Shown here in pieces: positions 15,017-23,865 of a DNA stretch of 29,642 nucleotides (position 1 is its first letter; each line of letters begins with the position of its first letter). A program made the translations under genes and the position numbers. The notes under the pieces were generated by a model. That model saw only the letters and a program-made list of their open reading frames with translations. It made no database searches and was not told where the DNA came from. Origin of the DNA: a virus; the IMG/VR virus record IMGVR_UViG_3300007640_009548, positions 1 to 29,642 of that record. The stretch is one strand, 5' to 3'.

Positions 15017-15678
15017 AACAAGGTAAATTAACAGCTGTAGTTGCAGTAAGAAAAGGTTCACAAAGAATTCCTAATAAAAATATTACACCTTTTGGTGATA
15101 GTAATTTATTAGAAATAAAATTAAATTTATTAAAAAAAGTTGAAACTATAGATGAAATTATAGTAAATAGTGACTGTGATTATATGTTAACAATAGGTAA
15201 AAAATATGGATGTTTAACACATAAAAGAGAAGCCCACTATGCTAGTTCAATAGTTAATAATAGTGATTTTCATGAACATATAGCTAAAACAACAGATACA
15301 GATTTCATATTTTTAGCTCCTGTGTGTTCGCCTTTTGTCACAATAGAATCACATAATTTTGCTATAGAACATTTTTTAAATAGTAATTATGATAGTTTAA
15401 CCTCAATTGATATAATAAAAAATCATTTATGGTTAAATAATAAACCATTAAATTATAATTTAGATAATATTCCTAACAGTCAAGATTTACCTAATGTTAA
15501 AAGATTAAATTATGGTATATCTCTAATAACAAAAGAAGCTATGCTTAAAAATAAAAGCTTAATAGGTGATAATCCTGGTTTTTATGAATTAGACCATTTT
15601 GAATCAGTAGATGTGGATACCCCATTTGATTTTTTTGTGGCAGAACAAATATATAAAAAATATTATAAAAATAAATAA
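15013..15678 (+). CDS. NeuA/KdsB-like CMP-sugar cytidylyltransferase
   Basis: The start at 15013 (221 aa) is chosen because its ATG overlaps the SDR stop as ATGA and leads directly to the family start. An upstream ATG at 14986 would add nine residues out of register with it. The protein has AVVAVRKGSQRIPNKNI, the CMP-sialate synthetase N-terminal signature for CTP binding (here RKGSQRIPxKN), FLAPVCSPF, and a C-terminal ESVDVDTPFDF that matches the NeuA DIDTxxDF metal site. It activates an acidic sugar such as a nonulosonate to its CMP form. No NeuB-type synthase is seen in the window, so the sugar may come from the host. Confidence 0.88.
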   Translation: MKQGKLTAVVAVRKGSQRIPNKNITPFGDSNLLEIKLNLLKKVETIDEIIVNSDCDYMLTIGKKYGCLTHKREAHYASSIVNNSDFHEHIAKTTDTDFIFLAPVCSPFVTIESHNFAIEHFLNSNYDSLTSIDIIKNHLWLNNKPLNYNLDNIPNSQDLPNVKRLNYGISLITKEAMLKNKSLIGDNPGFYELDHFESVDVDTPFDFFVAEQIYKKYYKNK

Positions 15679-15685
15679 ATAAATT

Positions 15686-16660
15686 ATGATGAACATTGAA
15701 AATATAGGTCATAAATTTACTAAAATAGTAAATACACCTGAGTGGAAAGAATTACAAGATAAATACAATAAATGCGACGATATTTATGTATTAGGGCATG
15801 GTGGTAATATGGGGGTAGCTGATCATACTGCTGTTGATATGACCAGATTATCAAATGGCACTAAAAATGCAATGTGTCCAGGTAGTTGTGTTGTGGCAAC
15901 TTCATTAATAAATGATACTAGTTTTGATCAATGGATGGTAGCATGGTTACAACAAAGAACATCTACTAGAACTAAGAGTCAAATGAAAAAATCATTAGTA
16001 TACGGTATTTCATCATCAGGTAGATCTAAAGATGTAAATAAAGCGTTACAATGGGCTGCGGATAATGGTATGGAGGTTTGTATAATAACAGGAAATGAGA
16101 TAGTAGAAAAAATTAAGGGACTCACACAAATTGTATTAGGAGTAGATTATTACCATACAGCTGAGTGTTTAACTTTATTACTTCAATATCAATTAACACA
16201 TGGTTCTGGAAAAGAATGCCCACCAATTGGAAAAAATAGTCCTGAAGAATTAGAAAAATTAAATTGGAATAAAGGTATTCGTAAACACTCATATCCGGAT
16301 GAACTAATCAATTTAGGGATAGATTTTGATGGTGTAATACATAAAAACAGTAAAGGGTTTTTTGATGGGACAATTTATGATGATCCTATTGAAGGGGTTG
16401 AAGATGCACTTAAAAAACTAGCAAATAAATATACATTAGTATGTTATACATCCAAAGCAAAACCTGATAGAATGTTAATAAATGGTAAAACGGGAACTGA
16501 ATTAGTTTGGGATTGGTTAAAAAAACATAAATTTGACAAATACATTTCTAAAGTAACATCTGAAAAACCAAGAGCAGCAGTTTATATTGACGATAAAGCC
16601 ATTAGATTTGATAGTTGGGATCAATGTTTAAAAGAATTAAAAGACTTAAAAATAATATGA
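15686..16660 (+). CDS. SIS-domain (GmhA-like) isomerase fused to a HAD phosphatase
   Basis: The 324-aa protein joins two domains. Residues about 1-195 form a SIS domain similar to phosphoheptose isomerase GmhA: YVLGHGGNMGVADH (like GNGGSAADA), SLVYGISSSGRSKDVNKAL, CIITG and YHTAECLTLLL. Residues from about 208 form a HAD domain: Asp213-Phe-Asp215-Gly-Val (DFDGV), CYTSKA, KPRAAVYIDDKA. The pairing suggests isomerisation of a heptose- or other sugar phosphate followed by dephosphorylation. The GmhA-like part does not prove heptose as substrate. ATGA overlap joins it to the epimerase downstream. Start could also be the next Met (15689). Confidence 0.82.
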   Translation: MMNIENIGHKFTKIVNTPEWKELQDKYNKCDDIYVLGHGGNMGVADHTAVDMTRLSNGTKNAMCPGSCVVATSLINDTSFDQWMVAWLQQRTSTRTKSQMKKSLVYGISSSGRSKDVNKALQWAADNGMEVCIITGNEIVEKIKGLTQIVLGVDYYHTAECLTLLLQYQLTHGSGKECPPIGKNSPEELEKLNWNKGIRKHSYPDELINLGIDFDGVIHKNSKGFFDGTIYDDPIEGVEDALKKLANKYTLVCYTSKAKPDRMLINGKTGTELVWDWLKKHKFDKYISKVTSEKPRAAVYIDDKAIRFDSWDQCLKELKDLKII

Positions 16661-17562
16661 GAATTTTAATTACTGGTGGCTGTGGGTTTTTAGGTACCAA
16701 TTTATATAATAGGCTAAAAGTTAATGGATATTATGTTAAAACACTTGACATTAAGCCTGAAGCAGATTATAGATTTGATATTTCAAAATATAAGAATTTT
16801 AACCAAATAAATGAAAAATTTGATATTATTTACCATTTAGCTGCCCAATCTGGAAGTCATAGATCATTATTAGAACCTGAGTTAGATTTAGAATGGAATG
16901 CTAAAGGTACATTAAATATTTGTACTTATGCTAAAAAAACAAAAGTTAAAAAAATAATTTATACATCTACAATGGCAGTATATGGAGAAGGAAATTGGAT
17001 AAAGGAATCAAATCCACTTAATCCTCTTTCTAATTATGGCATTTCTAAGCTTTATGGTGAGAATTGTATTAAACAATTTTCCCAATTTGGTATAGATTAT
17101 ACAATATTTAGAGTATTTAACACCTATGGACCACACCAAAATTTAAATAATGATAAACAAGGAGTTGTAGCAGTATTTCTTTCTCAAATAATTAATAATA
17201 TTAATCCTATTAAAGTAACGGGTTCATTACAAAGATATAGAGATTTAACCTATATAGAGGATAACATAGATGCTTTACTTTTAGGTTTGAAAAAAGAAAC
17301 ATCATTAGAGACTTATAATATTTGCAGTAAAGTAAAAATTACAATTAAAGAAATAATAGAAACTCTAATTAAAGTTAGTGGTAAAAACAGAGAAAATATT
17401 ATAATTAAAAATATAGGTAACCATGATGGAGATCAATTTGCCTGTACTGGGGATAATGAAAAATTAAAAACTTTAGGTTGGAATCCTAATTATGATTTTG
17501 AAAAAGGATTAAAATTATTTTATGAATATGGTAAAAAAGTATTAAATAATAATATCAAATAA
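16657..17562 (+). CDS. NAD-dependent sugar epimerase/dehydratase (extended SDR)
   Basis: The 301-aa protein starts at 16657 in an ATGA overlap; an ATG at 16615 would add residues inside the upstream gene. It opens RILITGGCGFLGTNLY (NAD-binding GxxGxxG), has YHLAAQSG, YTSTMAVYGEG, the catalytic Tyr-x3-Lys in NYGISKLYGE and FRVFNTYGPHQ, all typical of UDP-glucose 4-epimerase-like extended SDRs. Length suits a full enzyme. The substrate is a nucleotide sugar, identity unknown. Confidence 0.9.
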   Translation: MRILITGGCGFLGTNLYNRLKVNGYYVKTLDIKPEADYRFDISKYKNFNQINEKFDIIYHLAAQSGSHRSLLEPELDLEWNAKGTLNICTYAKKTKVKKIIYTSTMAVYGEGNWIKESNPLNPLSNYGISKLYGENCIKQFSQFGIDYTIFRVFNTYGPHQNLNNDKQGVVAVFLSQIINNINPIKVTGSLQRYRDLTYIEDNIDALLLGLKKETSLETYNICSKVKITIKEIIETLIKVSGKNRENIIIKNIGNHDGDQFACTGDNEKLKTLGWNPNYDFEKGLKLFYEYGKKVLNNNIK

Positions 17563-17564
17563 AT

Positions 17565-18260
17565 ATGAAACCAGTAATAATATTAACAAAAGGCCCTAGT
17601 GCAAGATTTTTACCTCTTTCAGACAAATATGATGTTGCAACTGTTAATAATGCAATATGGATGCATAAGACACCAAAATGGGCTTTTTTTAATGATATTG
17701 AACCTATGGAACAAATGGAAGATGATGATTTTAAAGAAGTTAAACATATGATAGTACCTTCATTTATGCATAGCCAACATAACCCAAGGATACAATCTTT
17801 TAAAGGAATAAAAAAAATTAATCAAAATTTTTCTTATGTTCATTGGACTAAACTAAGTGAACTTTTTCCTAATCGTTATAATCATATAGGTTTTAACATA
17901 TATGAATTACATCCTGGGGATAATCAAGAATTTAATGAACAAGCTCCAAGTTTAGATGAATGGCCCATGACTACAACTCAAACAGCAACATTATGGTTAT
18001 TAAAATATGAAGGTATTAGAGATATTATTATAGCAGGGGCAGACCCAGGTAAAGGATATCATCAATTATTTATTGACCGAGCTAAATACAATAAAGACGG
18101 TACACCTGCATTTAATGGTCAAAGTACTGCCCCTCAACCTGTTGAAGTTTACCAAAAATGTTGGGATCAAGGTATAAAATGGGCAAATCATTATGGGGCT
18201 AAAATACGACACATAAATAATGTTTCAGATGATGAGTTAATAAATTTGGGGATAAATTAA
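17565..18260 (+). CDS. possible MAF/DUF115-like or GT42-like transferase
   Basis: The 231-aa protein starts VIILTKGPSARFLPLSDKYD, then ATVNNAIW and PKWAFFNDIEP, and later TTTQTATLWLLKYEGIRDII with AGADPGKG. The layout (GPS near the N-terminus, later TTTQTATLWL and AGAD) recalls MAF/DUF115 motility-associated glycosylation proteins and the GT42 sialyltransferases. These transfer nonulosonic acids, which fits the NeuA-like gene two genes upstream. I cannot prove it; a Rossmann-like fold without transferase activity is possible. Gap of 2 bases to the epimerase and 10 to the next gene. Confidence 0.55.
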   Translation: MKPVIILTKGPSARFLPLSDKYDVATVNNAIWMHKTPKWAFFNDIEPMEQMEDDDFKEVKHMIVPSFMHSQHNPRIQSFKGIKKINQNFSYVHWTKLSELFPNRYNHIGFNIYELHPGDNQEFNEQAPSLDEWPMTTTQTATLWLLKYEGIRDIIIAGADPGKGYHQLFIDRAKYNKDGTPAFNGQSTAPQPVEVYQKCWDQGIKWANHYGAKIRHINNVSDDELINLGIN

Positions 18261-18270
18261 AATTTAAATA

Positions 18271-19065
18271 ATGAAAAAAATAGTTTTATTTTGTAAATCC
18301 TATAGAGGAGATATTGAGAGATTTAAGGTATTAAGTGAAAGTGTATTAAAACATAATAAAGATAATATTCCTTTTTATGTTTGTATCCCTAAATCAGATA
18401 ATGATTTATTTTATTCATTTTTTAATAAAGAAAATCAACATATTGTTTTTGATGAAGACATTACAATTGAAACCAATCAACAGTCCCATTTTACTCAGCA
18501 ATTGTTTAAAATGGAATTTATGAGAACCCAAGATATAGCAGAACATTATTTTTTAATGGATTCTGATATGTACTTTATAAGAGATTTTACCCAAGATGAG
18601 TTTTTTGCTGGAGATCTCCCATATATGACTATGCATGAATGTAAAGACTTTCTTGAATATTCTTATAATATGTTTGGTGATAATAGAACAAATGAATGGT
18701 TTCTTTCAGAAAGACTTCCTATAATGGAACTTTTTAATAGAAAAGGTAAACCTTATGATTATTCAGGTTCAGCTAACTTATATATTGCTAATGTTTTTAA
18801 AGAATTATTTAAAAATTACTGCCAACCAAATAATTTAACTTTTTTGGATTTATTAAAGCATTGTGCTTCAGAAAATACATGGTACGGAGAATATGCTTTA
18901 GCTTCTAAAACACCCTTTGCTCCCTGTGCTCCTATGTTTAAAACTTTTCATACTCAATGGCAATATAATCACCACAAAAGTTTAGGAATAACAGAGGAAA
19001 TTATATCAAAAAATTATTTAGGAATCACAATGCAATCAAATTGGGGGTCTCCCCTAAAATACTAA
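18271..19065 (+). CDS. DUF6492-like glycosyltransferase
   Basis: The 264-aa protein opens IVLFCKSYRGDIERF and has FYVCIPKSD, then YFLMDSDMYFIRDF with a D-S-D in the place of the DxD metal motif. It has a GT-A layout similar to the DUF6492 family of probable glycosyltransferases. A lone CAPCAPMFK segment and a basic-aromatic tail are seen near the C-terminus. No membrane segment is visible. It follows the MAF-like gene by 10 bases and precedes the acetyltransferase by 12. Confidence 0.68.
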   Translation: MKKIVLFCKSYRGDIERFKVLSESVLKHNKDNIPFYVCIPKSDNDLFYSFFNKENQHIVFDEDITIETNQQSHFTQQLFKMEFMRTQDIAEHYFLMDSDMYFIRDFTQDEFFAGDLPYMTMHECKDFLEYSYNMFGDNRTNEWFLSERLPIMELFNRKGKPYDYSGSANLYIANVFKELFKNYCQPNNLTFLDLLKHCASENTWYGEYALASKTPFAPCAPMFKTFHTQWQYNHHKSLGITEEIISKNYLGITMQSNWGSPLKY

Positions 19066-19077
19066 ATTTAATAATAT

Positions 19078-19554
19078 ATGAAAAATTATTTTAAACATTC
19101 AACCGCTATCATAGACGAAGGAGCAGAAATTGGAGAAGGAACTAAAATATGGGCATTTGCTCATATTTGTCCTGGAGCTAAAATTGGGAAAAATTGTGTT
19201 ATTGGAGAAGGAGTATACATAGGTCCTAATGTAGAAGTAGGAGATAATTGTAAAATCCAAAATCATTGTTTAGTTTACGAAGGAGTAACACTAGAAGACC
19301 AAGTATTTTTAGGCCCAAATGTGGTAACTACTAATGATTTTATCCCACAAGTTGGGGGTGATTGGAAAAATAGTAATAGATTTAGAACTACCTTATTTAA
19401 AAAAGGAGCTTCTGTTGGGGCTAATTCAACCATCATATGTGGAATTGTATTAGAAGAAAATTGTCTAGTAGGTGCCGGTTCTGTAGTTACAAAAAATGTT
19501 CCTAAAGACTGTTTAGCATATGGTAATCCAACTCAAATTAAAAGAAAAAAATAA
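19078..19554 (+). CDS. left-handed beta-helix acetyltransferase for sugars
   Basis: The 158-aa protein has hexapeptide repeats ([LIV]-G-x4) throughout: IDEGAEIGEGTKIW, PGAKIGKNCVIGEGVYIG and VEVGDNCKIQNHCL, ending VVTKNVPKDCLAYGNP. That ending is characteristic of WbpD, FdtC and WxcM N-terminal acetyl-CoA-dependent N-acetyltransferases, which acetylate amino-sugars of nucleotide sugars. It should form a trimer. It implies an amino sugar in the pathway; no aminotransferase is seen in the window, so that step may be elsewhere or from the host. Confidence 0.92.
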   Translation: MKNYFKHSTAIIDEGAEIGEGTKIWAFAHICPGAKIGKNCVIGEGVYIGPNVEVGDNCKIQNHCLVYEGVTLEDQVFLGPNVVTTNDFIPQVGGDWKNSNRFRTTLFKKGASVGANSTIICGIVLEENCLVGAGSVVTKNVPKDCLAYGNPTQIKRKK

Positions 19555-19557
19555 AAT

Positions 19558-20283
19558 ATGCTATTATCCACATTAAATTACAATCAACCAGAATTAACTG
19601 ATAATTTAATTACTCAACTAAAACGTGATATTACTTTTGATCAACATGAATTAATGGTGGTAGATAATGGTTCCACTAAAGAACTAGCTAAATCTACTAC
19701 TCACAAACTTCCTGAAAATTTATTTTTTGGTGGGGGGTTAAATATTATCCTAGATTATTTTCTCAGTACAGACCATGATTATTTTATTTTATTTAATAAT
19801 GATTTAATTTTTCATGGTCCTCGTGTTTTAGAAAATATGTTAAAAGAAGTAAAAGAAAATAACTTAGATTTATATTCCCCTTCTATTACAAACTCAGGTA
19901 TAGGGCAATGTCATTGGAGACAAATGTGGAATTGGGGTACAGGTACCATTAGAGAAGTTGGATTCATAGATTTTATGTGTCCAGTATTTAGTAGAAAAAT
20001 GGCTGAAACTATAAAAAGTTTTCCTAATGAATTATTTTTAGGGTGGGGTCCTGATTTTTATGCTGGTATTATAGCTGAAGAAAATAATTTAAAAATGGGG
20101 GTAAGTGATAATATTACTTTAACCCATTTAGTAGGCCAAACTTTTAAAAGTGGGGCTATTGAAGTAAAAGAAAGTGATTTTTGTCAACAAGCAGATGGGA
20201 ATATGCATAGATATTTTTTAAATTCCCCTATGAAAGATAAGTTTTTATCTCTTAGAGAAAAAAGTTCTAATTATATTGCATGA
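19558..20283 (+). CDS. GT2-like glycosyltransferase
   Basis: The 241-aa protein opens LLSTLNYNQPELTDNLI (GT-A first strand), has MVVDNGST and FILFNNDLIF, where NND replaces DxD, and LYSPSITNSGIGQ, WNWGTG, GWGPDFYAGII. This order is seen in rhamnosyltransferase-like GT2 enzymes. The substrate is unknown. The next gene starts inside its stop (ATGA). Three bases separate it from the acetyltransferase upstream. Confidence 0.83.
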   Translation: MLLSTLNYNQPELTDNLITQLKRDITFDQHELMVVDNGSTKELAKSTTHKLPENLFFGGGLNIILDYFLSTDHDYFILFNNDLIFHGPRVLENMLKEVKENNLDLYSPSITNSGIGQCHWRQMWNWGTGTIREVGFIDFMCPVFSRKMAETIKSFPNELFLGWGPDFYAGIIAEENNLKMGVSDNITLTHLVGQTFKSGAIEVKESDFCQQADGNMHRYFLNSPMKDKFLSLREKSSNYIA

Positions 20284-21119
20284 TTACACATTGTATAAGT
20301 ACATATAGAAATTTAAATTATCTAAAACTAGCTGTTGAGTCAGTCAGAAAGTACTCTTATTATAAAGATGCTCCATTTATTATTCATTCTGATAGATCTA
20401 ATAATGATGGAACTAATGAGTGGCTCTTAAATAATAGTGAAAAATATAACTTAACTCTTATTATTAGAGATCTAAATCCTTCAGGAATTGGTTCGGGAAT
20501 GAATGTTTGTGCAGAAAATGTAGAAACAGAATATATTAATTTTCTACATTCAGATTTTTATGTAACACCTAATTGGGATCTGGAGTTAATGAAAATTCAC
20601 CAAAAATATCCTAATAAAAAATTATGGGTTAATTCATTTAGAATAGAACCTAATATGTTTAATAATCAGGATAGACCTGGTACTCATTTTGTACCAAAAA
20701 ATGCTTTTGGGGCTTATTATAATGATTTCACTCCTAAACCAATGTTAGAATATGCACAACAATTATCTGAATTGAATGATTTTGAAATACCTAAAGGAGA
20801 AGGAGTATCGGGTATGATTAAAAAAGAAGTATGGGATGAAACAGGAGGTAATGATGATAGATTCGCCCCTACTAGTTGGGATGATATGGACTTATTTTGG
20901 AGAATGATTCAAAATGGAGTTGAATTTATATTACCCTCTAAATCAATAGTTTGGCACTTTGGTGCTAGGGGAAGCCATAGATTAGAGGAAAATAATAACC
21001 AAACCTCTGAGAGACAATCTAAACATGAAAGAATAAATGCCCAGAAATTTTTTGATAAGTGGGGGGGTTTACCTATATTTAACGAATATGGGATGATAAA
21101 TGGAATTAAAAAAATATAA
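20280..21119 (+). CDS. GT2-like glycosyltransferase
   Basis: The 279-aa protein has HCISTYRNLNYLKLAV, SDRSNNDGTNEWL, FLHSDFYVTPNWD (HSD in the DxD place) and SWDDMDLFWRMIQNG, the helix seen in the acceptor region of GT2 enzymes, then WHFGARGSH. It is related in layout to the GT gene at 22001 but not a close copy. It starts as ATGA with the previous gene and is followed by a 27-base A-rich gap. Confidence 0.83.
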   Translation: MITHCISTYRNLNYLKLAVESVRKYSYYKDAPFIIHSDRSNNDGTNEWLLNNSEKYNLTLIIRDLNPSGIGSGMNVCAENVETEYINFLHSDFYVTPNWDLELMKIHQKYPNKKLWVNSFRIEPNMFNNQDRPGTHFVPKNAFGAYYNDFTPKPMLEYAQQLSELNDFEIPKGEGVSGMIKKEVWDETGGNDDRFAPTSWDDMDLFWRMIQNGVEFILPSKSIVWHFGARGSHRLEENNNQTSERQSKHERINAQKFFDKWGGLPIFNEYGMINGIKKI

Positions 21120-21146
21120 AAAAATAATAAAATATTAATAAAAATA

Positions 21147-21995
21147 ATGAATAAAAGTATACTAATAACTGGAGGAGCAGGATTTATAGGTACGAACTTA
21201 GCCAAAAAACTTCTTAAAGAAGGTCATAAAGTAACTGTTATAGATGATTACTCTTCTGGCAAATTTAAAGATAACCATCTAAAAGATGTGCATTATATAG
21301 AGGAAGATATAACTAAAGTATTTGGAAAGTTTGATAAAATTTACCATCTTGCTGCTCTTTCAAGAATCCAACCTTCATTCAATAATCCTGATGAAACTTT
21401 TAGAGTCAATGTGCTTGGCACACAGAAAGTCTTAGAGCTAGCTCGTTGTACCGGTGCTAAGGTAGTTTATGCTGGATCTTCATCTAAGTGGCATGATCCT
21501 CATCAATCTCCATATGCTACTTCAAAATGGTTAGGTGAAGAAATGTGTAAAATGTATAAGAAGACATATGGAATGGATGTTGAAATTGCTAGATTCTATA
21601 ATGTATACGGACCAAATGAAATAATAGACGGTGATTGGGCAGCAGTAATTGGAATATGGAGACGTCAAGTTAGGGATGGTAAAAAAATTACAATAGTAGG
21701 AGATGGTGAACAAAGAAGAGACTTTACTCATGTAGATGATATAGTTGAGGCTTTGTATCGTATAGGATTTAGAAATGAAGTTCATGAAGATGCATGGGAA
21801 TTAGGTACAGGTTTAAACTATTCTATTAACCAAGTTTATAAAATGTTTTTAAAGAGGTACCCACATATTGAAGCAAAGTTTTTACCTGATCAACCTGGTA
21901 ATTATAGAAACACATTAAGAGAAAATGATGATAGTTTAAAAAGATTAAATTGGTCTCCTTCTGATAAATTAGAAAAATACATTAAATCACTATAG
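21147..21995 (+). CDS. NAD-dependent sugar epimerase/dehydratase
   Basis: The 282-aa extended SDR opens SILITGGAGFIGTNLAKKL (GxxGxxG), contains YHLAALSRIQPSF, AGSSSKWHDP and the active-site PYATSKWLGEE (Tyr-x3-Lys), then RFYNVYGPNE, VGDGEQRRDFTHVDD and LGTGLNYSI. It resembles UDP-glucose/GlcNAc epimerases and GDP-mannose dehydratases, at about 30-60 residues shorter than some. The sugar specificity is unknown. Confidence 0.9.
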   Translation: MNKSILITGGAGFIGTNLAKKLLKEGHKVTVIDDYSSGKFKDNHLKDVHYIEEDITKVFGKFDKIYHLAALSRIQPSFNNPDETFRVNVLGTQKVLELARCTGAKVVYAGSSSKWHDPHQSPYATSKWLGEEMCKMYKKTYGMDVEIARFYNVYGPNEIIDGDWAAVIGIWRRQVRDGKKITIVGDGEQRRDFTHVDDIVEALYRIGFRNEVHEDAWELGTGLNYSINQVYKMFLKRYPHIEAKFLPDQPGNYRNTLRENDDSLKRLNWSPSDKLEKYIKSL

Positions 21996-22000
21996 TTAAT

Positions 22001-23047
22001 ATGAAAAAAATTACATTCTGTATTCCTTCTAAAGATAATCTTAGATATTTAAAAAGTAGTATTAATTCAATATTAAAAAATAATTCTTCTGGAGCAGATA
22101 TTATAGTATATGTCGATTCAGATAAAGATGGGACATCTAAATGGTTAGAAAAAAAAGGAATTAAATACTTAAAAAATAACTCTAGTAAACCTAAAGGTAT
22201 AGCTTACGGTTATAACAGGTGTATTGAATTAGCTAAAACTGATATAGTTTGTATGTTTCATGCTGATATGTATATGGCTAAAGGTTTTGATACGGCTTTA
22301 CTTCGGTACATTAAACCTAAGACTGTTGTTAGCGGAACACGAATAGAACCCCCTCTACACCCAGAAGGAAAAGAAAAGATTATTCAAAATTTTGGAATGT
22401 ACCCAGAAGATTTCAAGGTAAAAGTATTTAATGAATTTGTAGATAAATCTATAGTTGAGTTTAAAGATAAAATTACTAAAGGAATATTTGCTCCATGGGC
22501 AATATATAAAAAAGATATTATAGAGATTGGAATGCATGATGAACAATTTCATTCTTACCATGAAGATTCAGATATATTTAATAGATTTATTCTACAAGGT
22601 TATAACCTAATTCAAACCTGGGAAGGATTTGTTTACCATCTTACTTGTAGAGGGGGACAATTCCAAGACGGTATAGAGAAAGTTACTCAAGATAAATCGT
22701 TTCATAATATGAAGATAAATGCTGCTAACCATTACTTAAAAAAATGGGGCAGTTGGATTAAAAATAATGAATTTAGCCACCCTGTTTTAAGTCCTGTTTA
22801 TAGAAAAAAAATCATTATAAATAATGAAAATGCTAATTTAATTTCTTTATATAATTGGTTTAATGAAGGAGAAGATGTAGTTGTAACTATAGATGGAAAT
22901 ATATTTACACAACAAGATTTCCAATATATTACACAATTAAATGATATTATATCTGATAGTGGAGAAATAGGTGAGTTTAAGTTAGGAAATATCCAAATTA
23001 AAATAAATAAAATAGAAGATATCTCTAATCAATTAATAAAAATATGA
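22001..23047 (+). CDS. GT2-like glycosyltransferase with C-terminal extension
   Basis: The 348-aa protein has the GT-A opening ITFCIPSKDNLRYLKSS, IIVYVDSDKDGTSKWL and MFHADMYMAKGFD (HAD near the DxD position), then GTRIEPPLHPEGKEK, HSYHEDSDIFNRFI and VYHLTCRGGQF, as in the GT2 at 20280. A further 70-80 residues from about 270 (VYRKKIIINNENANLISLY) form an unrelated alpha/beta end with no motif I know. That tail may bind the acceptor or a partner. The stop overlaps the next start (ATGA). Confidence 0.83.
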   Translation: MKKITFCIPSKDNLRYLKSSINSILKNNSSGADIIVYVDSDKDGTSKWLEKKGIKYLKNNSSKPKGIAYGYNRCIELAKTDIVCMFHADMYMAKGFDTALLRYIKPKTVVSGTRIEPPLHPEGKEKIIQNFGMYPEDFKVKVFNEFVDKSIVEFKDKITKGIFAPWAIYKKDIIEIGMHDEQFHSYHEDSDIFNRFILQGYNLIQTWEGFVYHLTCRGGQFQDGIEKVTQDKSFHNMKINAANHYLKKWGSWIKNNEFSHPVLSPVYRKKIIINNENANLISLYNWFNEGEDVVVTIDGNIFTQQDFQYITQLNDIISDSGEIGEFKLGNIQIKINKIEDISNQLIKI

Positions 23048-23865
23048 GTATAGGAATTATTGGTCAAGGTTTTGTGGGTAATGCTATTTATCAAAAGTTT
23101 AAGAATTATTATAATATATTAACTTATGACTTGGATGAATCAAAATGTAATTCATCTGAAGAAGAAGTATTTAATTGTGAAATAGTTTTTATATGTTTAC
23201 CAACACCTATGGCGACAGATGGAAAATGTGTTACTACCTTAATTACAAGCACATTAGCTGCTTTAAATACAAATAATAAAACTAAAATCGCTGTAATTAA
23301 ATCTACAGTAATACCTGGTTCAGTTAAAAAATGGAATAAAACTTATGACAATCTTCAAGTAGTATTCAACCCAGAATTTTTAACTGAAGCTAATGCTGTT
23401 GAAGATTATAATAACCAAAATAGAATTATTTTAGGTGGTCCACGTCCTTCAACTACTAAGTTAAAACCTTTATTTTCTAAAGTATTTCCTAAAGCTCATA
23501 TAATTAAAACAGATTCTACTCACGCTGAAATGGTAAAATATTTAACTAATACTTTTTTAGCTACTAAAGTATCTTTTGCTAATGAAATGTATGAAATATG
23601 TGAGGGATTAAATATTGATTATGATAAAGTAGTTGAATATGCTACATATGATGAAAGATTAGGTAAATCACATTGGGCAGTCCCAGGACCAGATGGTGAT
23701 TTTGGATTTGGTGGGCATTGTTTCCCAAAAGATTTATCTGCACTTTTAAGACTCGCAGAAGATCTAGATACTACAGATAATGTGATAAGTGCTGTAGAAC
23801 AAACTAACTATAAAGTTCGCAAAAATAGAAATTGGGAAAAAATGAAAGGAAGAGCAGTAATATGA
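23044..23865 (+). CDS. short UDP-glucose/nucleotide-sugar dehydrogenase without the C-terminal domain
   Basis: The 273-aa protein has IGIIGQGFVGNAI (Rossmann), VFICLPTPMATDGK, AVIKSTVIPGS, VFNPEFLTEANA, the Lys in TFLATKVSFANE and the catalytic Cys226 in GFGGHCFPKD. It is the N-terminal and central part of the UDP-glucose 6-dehydrogenase (Ugd/TuaD) family, which is usually 390-450 aa. It stops about 47 residues after the Cys, exactly where the C-terminal UDP-binding domain would begin. The start of the following gene overlaps the stop (ATGA), so no relic of that domain is present. It may need a partner or work on other substrates. Confidence 0.87.
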   Translation: MSIGIIGQGFVGNAIYQKFKNYYNILTYDLDESKCNSSEEEVFNCEIVFICLPTPMATDGKCVTTLITSTLAALNTNNKTKIAVIKSTVIPGSVKKWNKTYDNLQVVFNPEFLTEANAVEDYNNQNRIILGGPRPSTTKLKPLFSKVFPKAHIIKTDSTHAEMVKYLTNTFLATKVSFANEMYEICEGLNIDYDKVVEYATYDERLGKSHWAVPGPDGDFGFGGHCFPKDLSALLRLAEDLDTTDNVISAVEQTNYKVRKNRNWEKMKGRAVI

